A DNA stretch of 37,335 bases from Scytalidium lignicola (lineage: Eukaryota > Ascomycota > Leotiomycetes). Both the position numbers and the translations under genes were made by a program. Below the pieces are notes generated by a model, which saw only the letters and a list, made by a program, of their open reading frames with translations, was not told the DNA's origin and searched no databases. The stretch lies in the NCBI GenBank assembly GCA_002812745.2, contig NCSJ02000391.1:1-37335 (forward strand). The letters are read 5' to 3'. Shown here in pieces: positions 1 to 10,365 of this stretch. Numbering within the stretch: position 1 is the first letter of the stretch; the number at the start of each line of letters is the position of its first letter.

Positions 1-219
1 AGGCCGTCATGGATGGATCAAGATTTTGTAGAATTCGAGTAGTTATTTCATCGTAGCAAAGATATATTCCTCTATTTAGATAGAATTTGTATGGCAATTT
101 ACATATCTCGGCTATCTCGCGAAAGGTGATGGACTTTTTTGAGGTGATGGACTTTTTTTACCAACCACCCCTAGGTGTTGGTAAGCGAAATTTTCCCACC
201 TCCGAGCGCAACCAACTAT
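1..219 (+). mobile_element. 3' end of a pogo/Fot-type DNA transposon (cut by window edge)
   Basis: This is a second copy of the element found complete at 29407-31798. Positions 7-42 encode the last residues of the transposase (SWMDQDFVEFE, then TAG), matching SWMDLDFIEFE at the end of the complete copy. The 3' non-coding part and the terminal repeat (about 117-219) follow, ending in CCAACTAT and a TA that fits the usual TA target duplication at 220-221. The terminal repeat has diverged from the complete copy by several substitutions and short indels, but the transposase C-terminus is still open. The 5' part lies outside the window. Confidence 0.85.
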
Positions 220-221
220 TA

Positions 222-2554
222 CTAGAAGTTTTATTATATGAAAAATTTATAGTTTAAGCTAAAGTAGTCTGCATTTCCCTACTAGAACTCGGTCTACTTT
301 GGTTGGAAGTATAAATAAGATACGTACGTTAACTTGTAGTACGTTAAGATAATATACTTCAAACGTAATCACTTTGAGGTGCAGTATTTTAGCCCGATCT
401 ACTCGCAATTGTAGTACTCCGAATCTAAAAATAGGTTCGGCTCTATAAATACTTTTAAGCTAATCAAAAGATAGGTTAGCAACTAACCTACCTAACCAGA
501 AGTTTGGGAGATCATGTGATGGAATATTAATCATCTGAACGACTTGCTAAGGGAGTACTCAGAAGTACGCCTCCTAGGCGTATAAAAAGTCAGATGACTT
601 AGTGTTAGAATAACTTCAGTGGGAGTCGATACTGTGAGAGAGAGTTGGCGAGGGCGATGGTGACTGCGAATATGGAACCCCCACCTCCTCCTATCCCTGC
701 CACACCGAGAAATTAGTTTAGCAGTGAAACATGCTTCTTTCTCTCTCTCAAAACGTAGCCTATCTACTACCGCTAACCTGCCAAGAGCTATAGCATCATG
801 TCTACACCCTGTACAAGTGTAGAAGAGACTGGACTCCCGACAATGCTCGCGGCAATACGATTGCAGTTGTTCTTCATGATAGATTCATGCCGGCGGAAAA
901 GTTGGTAATCTGATATATGGATAGTTCGTCAATACTCTCTGCATTCACCGCGTACTGAGAGATATCCGTTGGGTAGAAGTTCCAAGTGTTTGAGGTCGTC
1001 AAGGTTCTGAGCTTGTCAAGCCTCTGAAGTTGTGGCCTAGTCAAGACGGAGAGGATTTAGAGGTGGGAGGAGTTAATGAAGAAGGCAGACGCAGGGTTTA
1101 TAGTTAATCTGTTCCGGCTCCACATTACGGGGATGATATCCTCAGGTATAGATTTGGCGTCATGACGAATAGCTATGTTCAGGCGATGTAGTAGTGTATT
1201 ATCAATAACTAGAATAACCACGATTATGCAAATTGATCTCTGAACCTCCAAAATACAGAGGGAAACCAGAGCCTTTATAGCTGTAGGAACCCCTGTAGCT
1301 AGCTGTACGACCATTATGCCGTCTCTGACAGCCCCCCATACCATAGCGGCTACCCCACTCTGACATTACCACTAATCTTGCAAGCCCTCGATCTATGGGA
1401 AATGCAAATGCAAATTCAATAGAGGATACACTCAGGCTTGGAGCGGCTCCCGAAAGAGCTGTCTGTCACCATTGTTCCCTAGGAATTCCTCAATGAGCTC
1501 CAATAGTTGGTTTGGAGACGTCGCTCAGCAACTAGGTGCCACGATCACCAAGGATCCTAGCGCTTCCTTGCAGGTCATTGTGGAATCCACGACAGGGACA
1601 GATTACCCACATCCTCAGGCTGTCTTCATAACCTTCAGATATCGCTCGTCGGCCTAATCCTCCAATATAACAAGGCGGTGACGGAACGGACTTGCAACCA
1701 ACCGCAACACCGGAGTGACACAGTTGTGGCTATGTCAGTAAGAGGGCTTAGCAGCCTGTTCAGCAAGGCCGTTTAGAAATGTTGTCCCGTGTGGTCAACA
1801 GCTTCCGTCAATGTAGCGTGAAACATTGCCGTTTCAGCTAATAGGTCAACCACATATCATGTCTTGGCAATCTATGTTGCATTCTATAGTACAATTTTGT
1901 ATCTATTAATGCAAAAACTCGACANTTTTGTTGTCATTAACTATCTAAGGTTATATTCATTAGTGAATATTAGTGTAAAAGAAAATTATCCTTCTTGCCA
2001 ATATCCAACAAAAAGCGTTCAAAAATCATAATTGTATCTTCATACCCTTGTTCCTCCACTTCATGAGACACCCGTAGATGTCATCCCTTTTCTGTTATTG
2101 GTATAGCTATTAAACAAGGCGCTAAGTTGGCTGCTAGCTGTTAGAGGATCTGCACTCCATCGCGGGAAAGGAGATCTGGTTGCTGTTATTCCGACGTCTC
2201 TTCTACCTTCAATCGACTAAGTATTGAACTTTTAAACTTGACTAAAATGTTGCTTATTATAACATCCAAGCTTGTGTAGGCTGTTTTAATTTTCTTCATA
2301 TATTCCCTCCAAACCACTACTCTTTTTTATTTCTCTGATAGCTAGTCTTCTTTATTTTCTCTTGTATTAACTTCAATTCCTGACAGCGGCTGGTCTGCAT
2401 TTTCCAAGTATAGTCCTTATCAATCTTGAGACTTAGTAGGGGTGCTGAGCGACTTACTAGTCTTTGCAACCAAATGACAACTACGGTGAGTCGGTAGAAA
2501 ATCGCCCCTTAATTTCTTTACTATGAATCTAACCAAAGGACAATAGATTGAACA
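222..2554. other. No confident gene; AT-rich spacer
   Basis: Only short unconvincing reading frames occur here, for example at 1057-1344 on the minus strand and 1472-1657 on the plus strand, with no recognisable domain. Two small inverted repeats sit at 566-582 and 587-600. A possible 5'-UTR intron of the next gene runs 2486-2546 (GTGAGT donor, CTAAC at 2529, TAG acceptor). One ambiguous base is at 1925. Confidence 0.5.
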
Positions 2555-4303
2555 ATGCTATTACCGGGCGACAAGCTCGCAAACAGACCATCCCTCCGAA
2601 AGACTCTCCCCAAGCGGGAACCGGTGAATACGAAGGCGCCAGGTCAAGATAAAATCAAGAATGTGCCACCAGGCCTAGCAAATAACAAGAATGGACCACC
2701 AGGACTCGAAGGAAACCAAAAAGGTCCAGTGAAAGCTATATTAAGCACTCATCAGGAGTCAGCACTCGCAACTAGCCAGACTAATCCCCCTCCTGCTCCT
2801 CCTCCAGCCACTTCTACAAGTCTCATTACAACCACATCAACAGGCTTTCTTAGTTCCACGTCATCCACTTTTGTCTCGTCGGTCACTGCTCTCTCGACAT
2901 CTTCGGACCTCATTATTGCTACATCAACAAACTCTCTTAGCTCCACGTCATCCCCTATTCTCGACTCATCTGCCACTACTCTATCGACATCTTTTCAAAT
3001 ATCTTCTGTCCCTCTGCGATTGTCCGTGCTCAGCTTTGCCTCCACCGGAAGCTCAGCCCTGCCAGACCCAGTCGTATCTGGAACCGGAACAATAGCATCT
3101 ATTCCAGCAGCTACTAAAGTCACTACGGGATTTCTCACGTCAGAATCGTCCACAAAATCATTGATAATATCCAATATCATGCAGACGACCGTTATGGGCG
3201 TGAGTAGTGCGACTGGTTCTGCACCGACTGGAATGTTTAATTCATCTCAGTATGATGTCACTCAACCTGAACACACACCTATATCGCCTAGCCATACAGC
3301 TGCAATTGTGGTCGGAGCGATCGGTATAGTACATACTTAGCTATCATCAAATACACCTGAGGCTAATGATCAAGCAGCTGGTTTTGCCTTCATCCTGACA
3401 CTAAAAATTCTCCTTTTCAAGTGGCGCAGAAGAGGATTTCCAAACGTGCTTCCAAGATTTGTACAACATCCCCGGGACGAATGGAAAAAGATTCCTTGGT
3501 TTCCTCGAAGCAAAACGCCAGATCAGACGTCTCAATCTCTGTTGTCATCGGCAGCCAACTCAAATGATAATCCAGCGTGGGACTATGAAGCAACATTTGC
3601 AAAACCTACAGTATTTGAAAAAGCGAAACGGTCGTTTCGCAAGTCTCTAACGGCACTTCACTTGAATGGTCCTCTAAATCAAAACGCAGTTAAATCAAAC
3701 TTCCCAGATGCAAGGAGTCCAAGTTCGAAATCGTTTACCCTCTTTCATCGGCACGTGGACACATCTATCCATCGGAAGACATTGAATCCTGATTCTTTAC
3801 AAGACAAATCTGGACCTCCAAGTACTCCAAAGTCTCCTGTAACTTTCCCACCGTATGGTACTGCTCTTATACTGCCTCCGCTTTCCACTGCACCCGTCCA
3901 CTTGAGAGGCCTTGCACAAGATGAAACCGATACCTTTCAACCACCAATAACAACGCCAGTCCTAGTTGCCTCGCAAGGATTTCAATTCCCATGGAACCAC
4001 AGGAACAGTCAAATGACCGAAGCATCTGCGAAAAGCCAGGCACGCTCTGCTCGGTCTTTGCCTAGTTGGGCAAAGTTCTACTACTCTGATATATTTCATG
4101 CGGATCAAAAGTTGCCCAACAGATCAGAAAAGGAGCTTCCTCAACTACCCACTCCTATATCTCCAGCTTTATGGTTGAAAGCAAAACTACTCTATCGCCC
4201 TCACTCAATAAGTACTTCAACATATGAAAGCGAACTTTCCAAAGGAAGTGGTGACGATGATGTGCTACTGAGAATTGAGCAAGGTGCATTACGACAGGTG
4301 TAG
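2555..4303 (+). CDS. Ser/Thr-rich single-pass membrane protein, two exons
   Basis: The predicted join is 2555-3323 and 3378-4303, giving 564 residues. The intron 3324-3377 (54 bp) starts GTATAG, has a CTAAT branch site and ends CAG. Removing it skips an in-frame stop and creates a continuous hydrophobic helix (about residues 248-272, TAAIVVGAI joined to AGFAFILTLKILLF) followed by basic KWRRR. That gives a Pro/Gly-rich N-terminus with repeated PPGL, a Ser/Thr-rich region (about 70-245) likely to be O-glycosylated, one membrane span and a roughly 290-residue Pro/Ser-rich tail. The architecture resembles fungal wall-stress sensors or mucin-like proteins, but I see no WSC cysteine domain and do not recognise a family. 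No signal peptide follows this ATG and an in-frame stop lies just upstream, so an upstream coding exon may be missing from the model. Confidence 0.6.
3324..3377 (+). other. Intron in the Ser/Thr-rich membrane protein gene
   Basis: The donor is GTATAG at 3324 and the acceptor is CAG ending at 3377, with CTAAT about 12 bases before the acceptor. Splicing restores the frame exactly (codon G|CT = Ala) and fuses two half-helices into one membrane span, which is the main support. Confidence 0.75.
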
Positions 4304-5524
4304 ATGAGCCAGAGGATAAGTGACGCAAGTATTCATATCTCTGTGGCAGAGATGCAAGAAGCTTGAAAATGATGTGATATCCAAGAGGTGTTTTGCCTCA
4401 CTTCTGTACTAGCATCATGTGTAGTCTAGGGTATAGCTACTGTTGAACAGTTGTTACTTACACTAACCACTTCTGAATCTGTAGTTACTGTTGCTCTATC
4501 TTTGACCCTCAAGGAAATTCGAAGAAGTCTTTGAATTATTCAATCAGCTCCATATCAAAACTATTTTCAGTACCTAAACGAATCTGACAACTTCCCATAG
4601 CCTGCTTATACGTACACCAACTCTAATATCAACCAGAACAATTTATCTTATAAATGGATCCGAAGAATTGGTTGTCAGTACTCCACCCGCTGACGAACCG
4701 CCCGCACGCACGTTGCTCTGCTTCAACCGCGGTATACTCCTGTTCTCTATGATTCAAACCGATAAGTTCCTGAAAAGCAACTTTCTTTGCTCTAGAGACA
4801 CTTAGTTCATCTCGAATTGATTAAGTCGGTGTATTTGTAACTCAGCTTCACTATACAGCTAGTCAGCAGAGTACAGCAAAGCTAGACTCGTATATCACAT
4901 GACCTAGATAGCTTCTATTTCCAGCAGATCCAACACTCTTTGCTCAGTCCGGTAATTCCCCGTGTCGGGGATAATGTGCCATGTGCGATACTACTGTGTA
5001 TGAATTGCTTACAATGCCTTCTTGCCAAGTTGACAGTCCGTACGTTGATCTCACACATCCATACGTTGTATTTGCCTAATAACTTAAGCTCTCTTACAAA
5101 TGAAGATAACTTTGAAAATGTTATTATAATGTGAAGTAGTTGAGTTAAAGAATTATATATTTATATCACACATATTTGATTTCATATTCAACTCAAAGTA
5201 ATTTGTACAATAATTGCAATAAAGAACTCCTGTTTCATAAGCACAAAGTCCCTGAATCAGGCTGACTGTTGCCCTGTTTCTATATATAGTGGTAAATATC
5301 AGTTGATCATTCTGTTCTAAACTCTTTCCTAATACGGAATAAAGTCTTCCGATCGTATTTACGAAGCATGCGTATATCTCCATTCAATTTTGCATTAAAT
5401 TATACACTAGGCGCATTAACTCTCAATATTGGATGCAAAGTGGGAATGAATTTGATATTTGCGAGAGAACACCCTCTGAGAGTTGTATACAATAAAATGC
5501 TTTGCTGAGATATAACTGCTCATC
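4304..5524. other. Intergenic, no gene seen
   Basis: AT-rich DNA between the membrane protein gene and the 3' end of the PrpD-like gene. The small reading frames here (4940-5134, 5153-5383, 5416-5628) are short, of low complexity and without family resemblance. Confidence 0.5.
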
Positions 5525-6934
5525 CTAAACGGACAAAGGGCCGCTACTAAAGTCAAAACCTTCAATCTTTTGATACTGCTGTAGCAACTGTTCAGCTTTG
5601 TCTGCAGATAAACAAGGAGAAATCTCATGCAAGAAACGAGTCGCTACCTCTTGCGCTCCTAACCAAGGCACATCTGGTGCAGCTTCTCGGATCATATTTC
5701 CGTCTTTAAGTACCACTTCAACCGTGGCTGGTTGCAGACCTTTGGCATACTCCTTATCATAATCCGGATCAGCAACTAACAAACATCTTTTCATCAGAGA
5801 ATTAACTCTCTCGTCATCAATACAGCTGAAGGTTTCCTCGTCAAGCCGACCGAAGATAAGGGCAGCACATACTCCATATTGAATGCTCAATTTTCCGTGG
5901 GATTTGCTTTCAAGTGGACCAAGATTATCACATCCGGGATATGAAATGGCAGCGGTAGTGGTCATGACCTTTACACTTTCCACATTGTCAATTTTATGCT
6001 TACTGGAAATCTTTAAAGCAATAGCAGAAGAAGTCTGGGTAAAATTGCAACCAGCGGCCGGCTTGAAGTTGACGTCTAAAATCCCCTTGCCAATCGAATA
6101 TGTCTCAACCCAGGTTCTAAACAAGTCAGCAGCACCAGATCCGGCGTTTATAGCTTCAAAGAATCCATCTCTGCCCTCCAATACAGTGTCACTTGCGTGA
6201 ACGCCGGAATACGCCAGGTCGTAACTAGTAATACCAGCGCGACTAGCTATACCGTTGTGGATATAAATCTCACTTCCACCGGCCCAAGCCCATGCGTTGA
6301 TACCACTTGCCATGTTGACCGCCAACGCCAAAGCATTTACAGCTTCCTCTTCGGTGGTGAAAGAAGCCGCAATAGCTGCCCCGGCTGCAGCAAAGGCTCC
6401 AATGAGCCCACTTGCACGAAAATGAGTATTGAAAGTTCCTCCACCTCGAATGGTAGTTCCTAAAAGTGCTCCTATCTCGTGACCACCCACAATAGCTCTT
6501 ATGAGCTGCTCACCTGTCCATTTGTCACGCTGGGCGAGAGCTAAGCTCGTAGAAACAACCATCGAACCCATGTGAGAGCAGGAATCAAGATGCATATCAT
6601 CACGGGCTACCCTGATGTATGAATAAGTCATTATTCATGGCGGAGAAAAGAATTTGTGTACTTACGAATGAGCGAGAACAGTATTTGTAAACGCAGCTGT
6701 CTCAGCACACATGGCTCTATCACTGCCAAATACATATGCCTCAGGTTTATCGGCATGAAGCTCTGCATATTTAAGAATGCTGTTGCTCAATTGAGTTAGG
6801 AGACCAGATTGAGCTGCCCCTAGAAAGTCGAGCAAACATGATAATGCCTTTTCTCTTACTTCGGACGAGAAGTCTCCTGCAGAAATCTGTTTTAGCCGTT
6901 CTACTGCAAGATATGTTAGGGTTTGCTTCTTCAT
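5525..6934 (-). CDS. MmgE/PrpD family protein (2-methylcitrate dehydratase / cis-aconitate decarboxylase-like)
   Basis: The join is complement(5525-6611, 6666-6934), 451 residues, normal for the MmgE/PrpD family (about 450-500). The family includes 2-methylcitrate dehydratase (PrpD), cis-aconitate decarboxylase and dehydratase-like enzymes of alkylcitrate/maleidride pathways. Seen: the N-terminal helical segment with LLDFLGAAQSG; after the intron VARDDMHLDSCSHMGS (the family's His/Asp-rich block, about 91-106); GGHEIGALLG; the Gly/Ala-rich THFRASGLIGAFAAAGAAIA; and FKPAAGCNFTQ, equivalent to the 'KPY..C' block. The substrate cannot be told from sequence. The adjacent isocitrate lyase-type gene on the same strand suggests a dehydration-then-cleavage pair as in the 2-methylcitrate cycle, or a related acid. 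A paired palindromic motif lies 371-391 bp upstream. I see no defect. Confidence 0.88.
6612..6665 (-). other. Intron in the PrpD-like gene
   Basis: On the minus strand the donor is GTAAGT and the acceptor is CATCAG, 54 bp. Splicing joins TC to G to make Ser90 and continues in frame into VARDDMHLDS, the conserved family block, which supports both boundaries. Confidence 0.85.
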
Positions 6935-7304
6935 TGGAACAGTTTCGGGTAGTTTGGAAGCTAAAGAGCTATGAGGATAACTAAGTTTCTAGAGTTGACC
7001 CAATCCCACTCTGTGGAGAAAGGAAACAGAGTAGTATAGATTTTGCGTCATGAAGACTAACAACAAATCCAACAGAGCAAATATAGTCAAGCTTACCTAT
7101 CCCTCCTGCTACTGATTTCCTATATCATCTTGACCTTCTACAGTTCAAATGCCGGTTATCCGGAGAGTAGAATTATGGACTAGCCGCATCTTATTCCATA
7201 AGGACTACAGTAGTTTGTAAGTTCGGCATGGGATTTGCTTTGGCTAGCAGTCCAAGAACCTCCGGCCAGAATGGACTTAATCTCCGCACCAGCAATCCAA
7301 GTTT

Positions 7305-7318
7305 GCCGATTTTGCGGC
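7305..7318 (-). promoter_or_regulatory. Putative cluster operator, copy 1a
   Basis: Reads GCCGATTTTGCGGC on the plus strand; its reverse complement GCCGCAAAATCGGC differs from the cluster consensus GCCGAAAANTCGGC at one position. It forms a pair with the copy starting 20 bp (about two helical turns) further on, 371 bp upstream of the PrpD-like start codon. Confidence 0.5.
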
Positions 7319-7324
7319 CACTTG

Positions 7325-7338
7325 GCCGAAAACTCGGC
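7325..7338 (+). promoter_or_regulatory. Putative cluster operator, copy 1b
   Basis: GCCGAAAACTCGGC, a perfect match to the cluster consensus, with arms GCCGA/TCGGC around AAAC. It is 391 bp upstream of the PrpD-like start codon. Confidence 0.6.
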
Positions 7339-8474
7339 TTAGGTGGGGCTTATCATCACAACCTCATGATATACGTCTGCAACTGTCTATTTCACGCTGC
7401 AGCTCCCATTTGCTAGGACGCTTCGTCAGTAAACTTCTTGCAGGGAGACGGAAATTAAAAGACACCCACAACTTAGTCTCCCGCCTTTTAAAATTTGCCG
7501 TGAATATGCAATCTATACCCCATTTCTTGCACCTCGAACACGGTTTTGAATAGTCAAGATGGGCGTCACATCTTAGCTAAGATGGGGGTAATATTAGTCT
7601 ATTCAGTAGAGGACTTAGATGTACTGTACAATACCTTTTGCTGTCGGCACTCCTCACAAGCTTTGGCTCTCCTTGTCGCCGCAGTTGATGGTGGCATTCT
7701 GACTCACTAACCCAAGTTCCGACCATCTAGGAGAGTGATAATCCTTTAGGGCGCCCTAAGTAGTGGTGACTACGAGATGATGGTGAGGCGAGTCTTGGAT
7801 GTTGAAAGAGAGATGCTTTGCAGTCTCTTCAGCAAGCCTGGCTATTTCGGGCGTGTGCGGGGCCCCGGCTTGTCATCTTGCCAAGGTCATTAATTAGTGC
7901 GGAGGATGCGTCTTCCTGCCGAGGTCCGTAGCGAAATCCCATCTCTATCAAAATCCCGACGTAGAATTCGTTGTAGGATAGTAATTTAACTCAATCTAAA
8001 AGTTTGCAGTATGCATCTTCCCATAATCTAATCTACAGAGAGGTGGGGAAAGCAGCTAAAAGGATTCCTGAAAAAGTATAACTATAGTAGCGAGAATAGT
8101 CATAGGGTTAGCGAAGAAGCCTACTCCTTAGAAGATAAGGAAAATCAAGGTATCTCTAGTATTCTAAGTGCCAGTATAGCTCATAAATTTAAGGATTATT
8201 ATAAGCAGTAACAGTAAACTAGAAGAAGGGGCGTCACTAGTCTACATCAGGCGGGTTCATAATGTTGTTTCTCATGAAATTCAAGGATTAATCAGAACTT
8301 ACAGATTAAAATATATAATATCCAGTTAATTTATACCTTAATATCGAGGAATTGAATATGTAGTTGATTTTTTAACATATCCAGAGAGTGAACATTATAT
8401 TAATGCAGGTGGAAATTATAAGGCGAGCCCATAACTTTATATAGAAACCGCAAAGAGTAAGTAACATTTTCTGC

Positions 8475-9446
8475 TTACGCCCCAGCAATAAATGATTTCC
8501 CTCCTGCTACCCTATCAAACTCCATATACTTCTCTAGCCCTAGTATATTAAAGAGAGATTTGACACCACCAGTACGTTGCACTTCGCTCACATGGGCTCG
8601 ACGATGCTTCTTCAACTCCTTCAGTGCACTTCCTACCTCCTCAAAGACAGGACCAAGGGCCACAGCGGGGAAAATCACTATCTTAAACCCAAAATTATTT
8701 GCTTCGTCGACACTGAGGGTAGGCGTAATTCCACCTGCGACCATATTGAGCAAGACTGGCGCTGGAGAGAGGTCCTTGCAAACATTGCTGCACTGATCGA
8801 GGGTAGTCATCCCTTCAAGAAAGGCAACATCAGCCCCAAGATCGAGAGCTTTCCTAAGGCGAGAGACTGCTGTCTCATATCCTAATGATTGAAGACTATC
8901 TGTGCGTGCAATAAGAACGATGTCGGGAAAACCTCCAGATGCTTGCCGCATTTCCTCGCGTGCCATCACCGCAGCACGGATACGGCTCAGATAGATTTCT
9001 TCATCAACCAGCTCCTTATTTGAGAGATGACCGCAGCGTTTAGTCAACACCTGATCCTCTAGATGCATGCCAGCCACACCAGCAGTAATATATGCTTGCA
9101 CAGTCCGAGCAACCATCAATGTCCCTCCATATCCAGTATCCGCATCTGCAATCAAGGGAACAGAGCGATCTAGAGAAGCAATCATCCCAGCGTTACTAAC
9201 CATGTCGTTCATGGTTGCGAGTCCGATATCAGGCATACCCAGTCTGGATGCTGCTGTACCTGCTCCGGTCATGTAGAGGCAGTCGAAACCTTCATGCAAG
9301 GCAAGGCGTGCAGTCAGACCGTCATATACCCCAGGACAGAATATTGTTTTGCCATCTTGCTGAAGAAGACTTCGTAGTCTAGATGCTGCCGATTGACTTT
9401 TGTATACAGGGTGGGTACCATTACTGGCACTCTCGATGGAGCTCAT
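8475..9446 (-). CDS. Isocitrate lyase/PEP mutase superfamily C-C lyase (2-methylisocitrate lyase / dimethylmalate lyase / oxaloacetate hydrolase-like)
   Basis: 323 residues, intronless, a typical length for the small fungal members of this superfamily. The fold is a TIM barrel that cleaves or hydrolyses 2-hydroxy di- and tricarboxylates using Mg2+. Seen: CPGVYDGLTARLA (37-49), TGAGTAASRLGMPDIGL (60-76), the metal-binding DADTGYGG (101-108), and the lyase signature KRCGH (136-140) with the catalytic-type Cys138. That motif separates C-C lyases from phosphonate mutases. IARTDS and AFLEGM follow in order. The family includes 2-methylisocitrate lyase, 2,3-dimethylmalate lyase and oxaloacetate acetylhydrolase; the choice depends on a few active-site residues that I cannot place with certainty. 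It shares the minus strand with the PrpD-like gene and has a perfect cluster motif 298 bp upstream. It appears intact. Confidence 0.88.
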   Translation of the reverse strand: MSSIESASNGTHPVYKSQSAASRLRSLLQQDGKTIFCPGVYDGLTARLALHEGFDCLYMTGAGTAASRLGMPDIGLATMNDMVSNAGMIASLDRSVPLIADADTGYGGTLMVARTVQAYITAGVAGMHLEDQVLTKRCGHLSNKELVDEEIYLSRIRAAVMAREEMRQASGGFPDIVLIARTDSLQSLGYETAVSRLRKALDLGADVAFLEGMTTLDQCSNVCKDLSPAPVLLNMVAGGITPTLSVDEANNFGFKIVIFPAVALGPVFEEVGSALKELKKHRRAHVSEVQRTGGVKSLFNILGLEKYMEFDRVAGGKSFIAGA

Positions 9447-10029
9447 AATTTCTGTGATTTATTGTTTAGTAGGAATCTCTATGATAATTTTTTGAAGTTA
9501 ATATCGTGGAGAAAGTTGTCCCTAGTAACTTAACTCTGTGACTGTAGTGCCGGTGCTTAGTTGGTCAGGACAGGACAATCAAAAGGAACAATCTCCAGCT
9601 TAAAATAAAGGCAATACCATCCAATCACTAATATATCATGCGAATCTTCAAGCCAATTTGATCTAGCAAATTCTCTCAATAAATCTGCTGTGATCTAATA
9701 TTCTATGTACAGCGGCAGTCGAAAAAGTAAGTCTATGGTCAAGGCCGAAAATTCGGCGAAGTTGATACCGAAAGCATCCAATAGGATTCACTGGCCTTGT
9801 CCTCTCCACATCAACATGCATATTTCTTGGCCCTTATCCCAGATTGTATCAAATTGCGAATGATGGCTATGAATGCTGCCGGTCTCAAGGGCCGGATTAT
9901 TGTTAGGAAATGTAGTAGGGAATTTATCTCTACTATAAATGAGGCATTTAGCATTTCCAAGTAAATTTGTTGTAGCCATAGCAAAAATACCAAAGCAGCG
10001 ATGGTATTACAAGCTTAAAAACAAATGAA
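9447..10029. promoter_or_regulatory. Divergent promoter between the lyase and the cupin remnant
   Basis: A 583-bp intergenic region between divergent start codons. One perfect palindromic cluster motif sits almost centrally (9744-9757), placed to serve both genes. Short minus-strand frames at 9788-9993 look fortuitous. Confidence 0.55.
9744..9757. promoter_or_regulatory. Putative cluster operator, copy 2
   Basis: GCCGAAAATTCGGC: arms GCCGAA/TTCGGC with AA between, the most symmetric copy. It lies 298 bp from the lyase start and 273 bp from the cupin start. Confidence 0.6.
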
Positions 10030-10365
10030 ATGGAACCATTAACTCATCTCCCTACCATTCGAAGGCTCGTAACAGGCCATGATTCGGCAGGAAAAGCAAT
10101 CTTCGAGTTTGATGAAGTTCTCACACCCGTCAATCCAACCCCTAAGACGGGAAGAGGGTCAGAGGGATTAGGAACCGCGTTAGGAGTAACATTGATCCAT
10201 CGAACTCGAAAACTGCAAAATTTTAGGGGTACACTACATGCCTGGAAAAATATTACTAGTGAATACTGTAGATTTTTGACAGTTGTAATTCCATCTGAGC
10301 AGGTCAAGGTGGAAAAAACTGGAGAGTATTTAGGAGTAACTAAGGTCACAGGATTGAGTGACTAG
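10030..10365 (+). pseudogene. Small cupin-like protein with most of the barrel missing
   Basis: An open frame of 111 codons. The N-terminus, PTIRRLVTGHDSAGKAIF, is the usual opening of small fungal single-domain cupins. The C-terminal part, FRGTLHAWKNITSEYCRFL then VVIPSEQVKV, matches the last cupin strands (the '(Q)RGT.HAW.N' motif). The middle, where such proteins carry most of the metal-binding barrel (about 50-60 residues), is absent: GVTLIHRTRKLQNF runs straight into RGTLHAW. The reading frame is kept, so this is either an in-frame internal deletion making a remnant or, less likely, a genuinely shortened protein. Such cupins often accompany fungal catabolic and secondary-metabolite genes. 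Its promoter shares the cluster motif at 9744. Confidence 0.6.

Larger units (their letters stand above)
6935..8474. other. Intergenic; PrpD-like promoter and 3' side of the lyase gene
   Basis: No convincing gene. The part near 6935-7400 should hold the PrpD-like promoter and carries two copies of the cluster motif (7305-7318, 7325-7338). From about 7950 the DNA is AT-rich with no coding signal. The 62-codon frame at 7228-7416 overlaps the motif pair and resembles nothing. Confidence 0.5.

Noticed and set aside
5525..9446. Calling the pair prpD and prpB outright
   Set aside because: The housekeeping 2-methylcitrate enzymes are usually not clustered like this in fungi and the substrate residues cannot be verified by eye, so only family-level names are given.
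9788..9993. Two overlapping minus-strand frames of about 60 codons in the lyase/cupin promoter
   Set aside because: They read the same DNA in different frames and occupy a divergent promoter; no domain seen.
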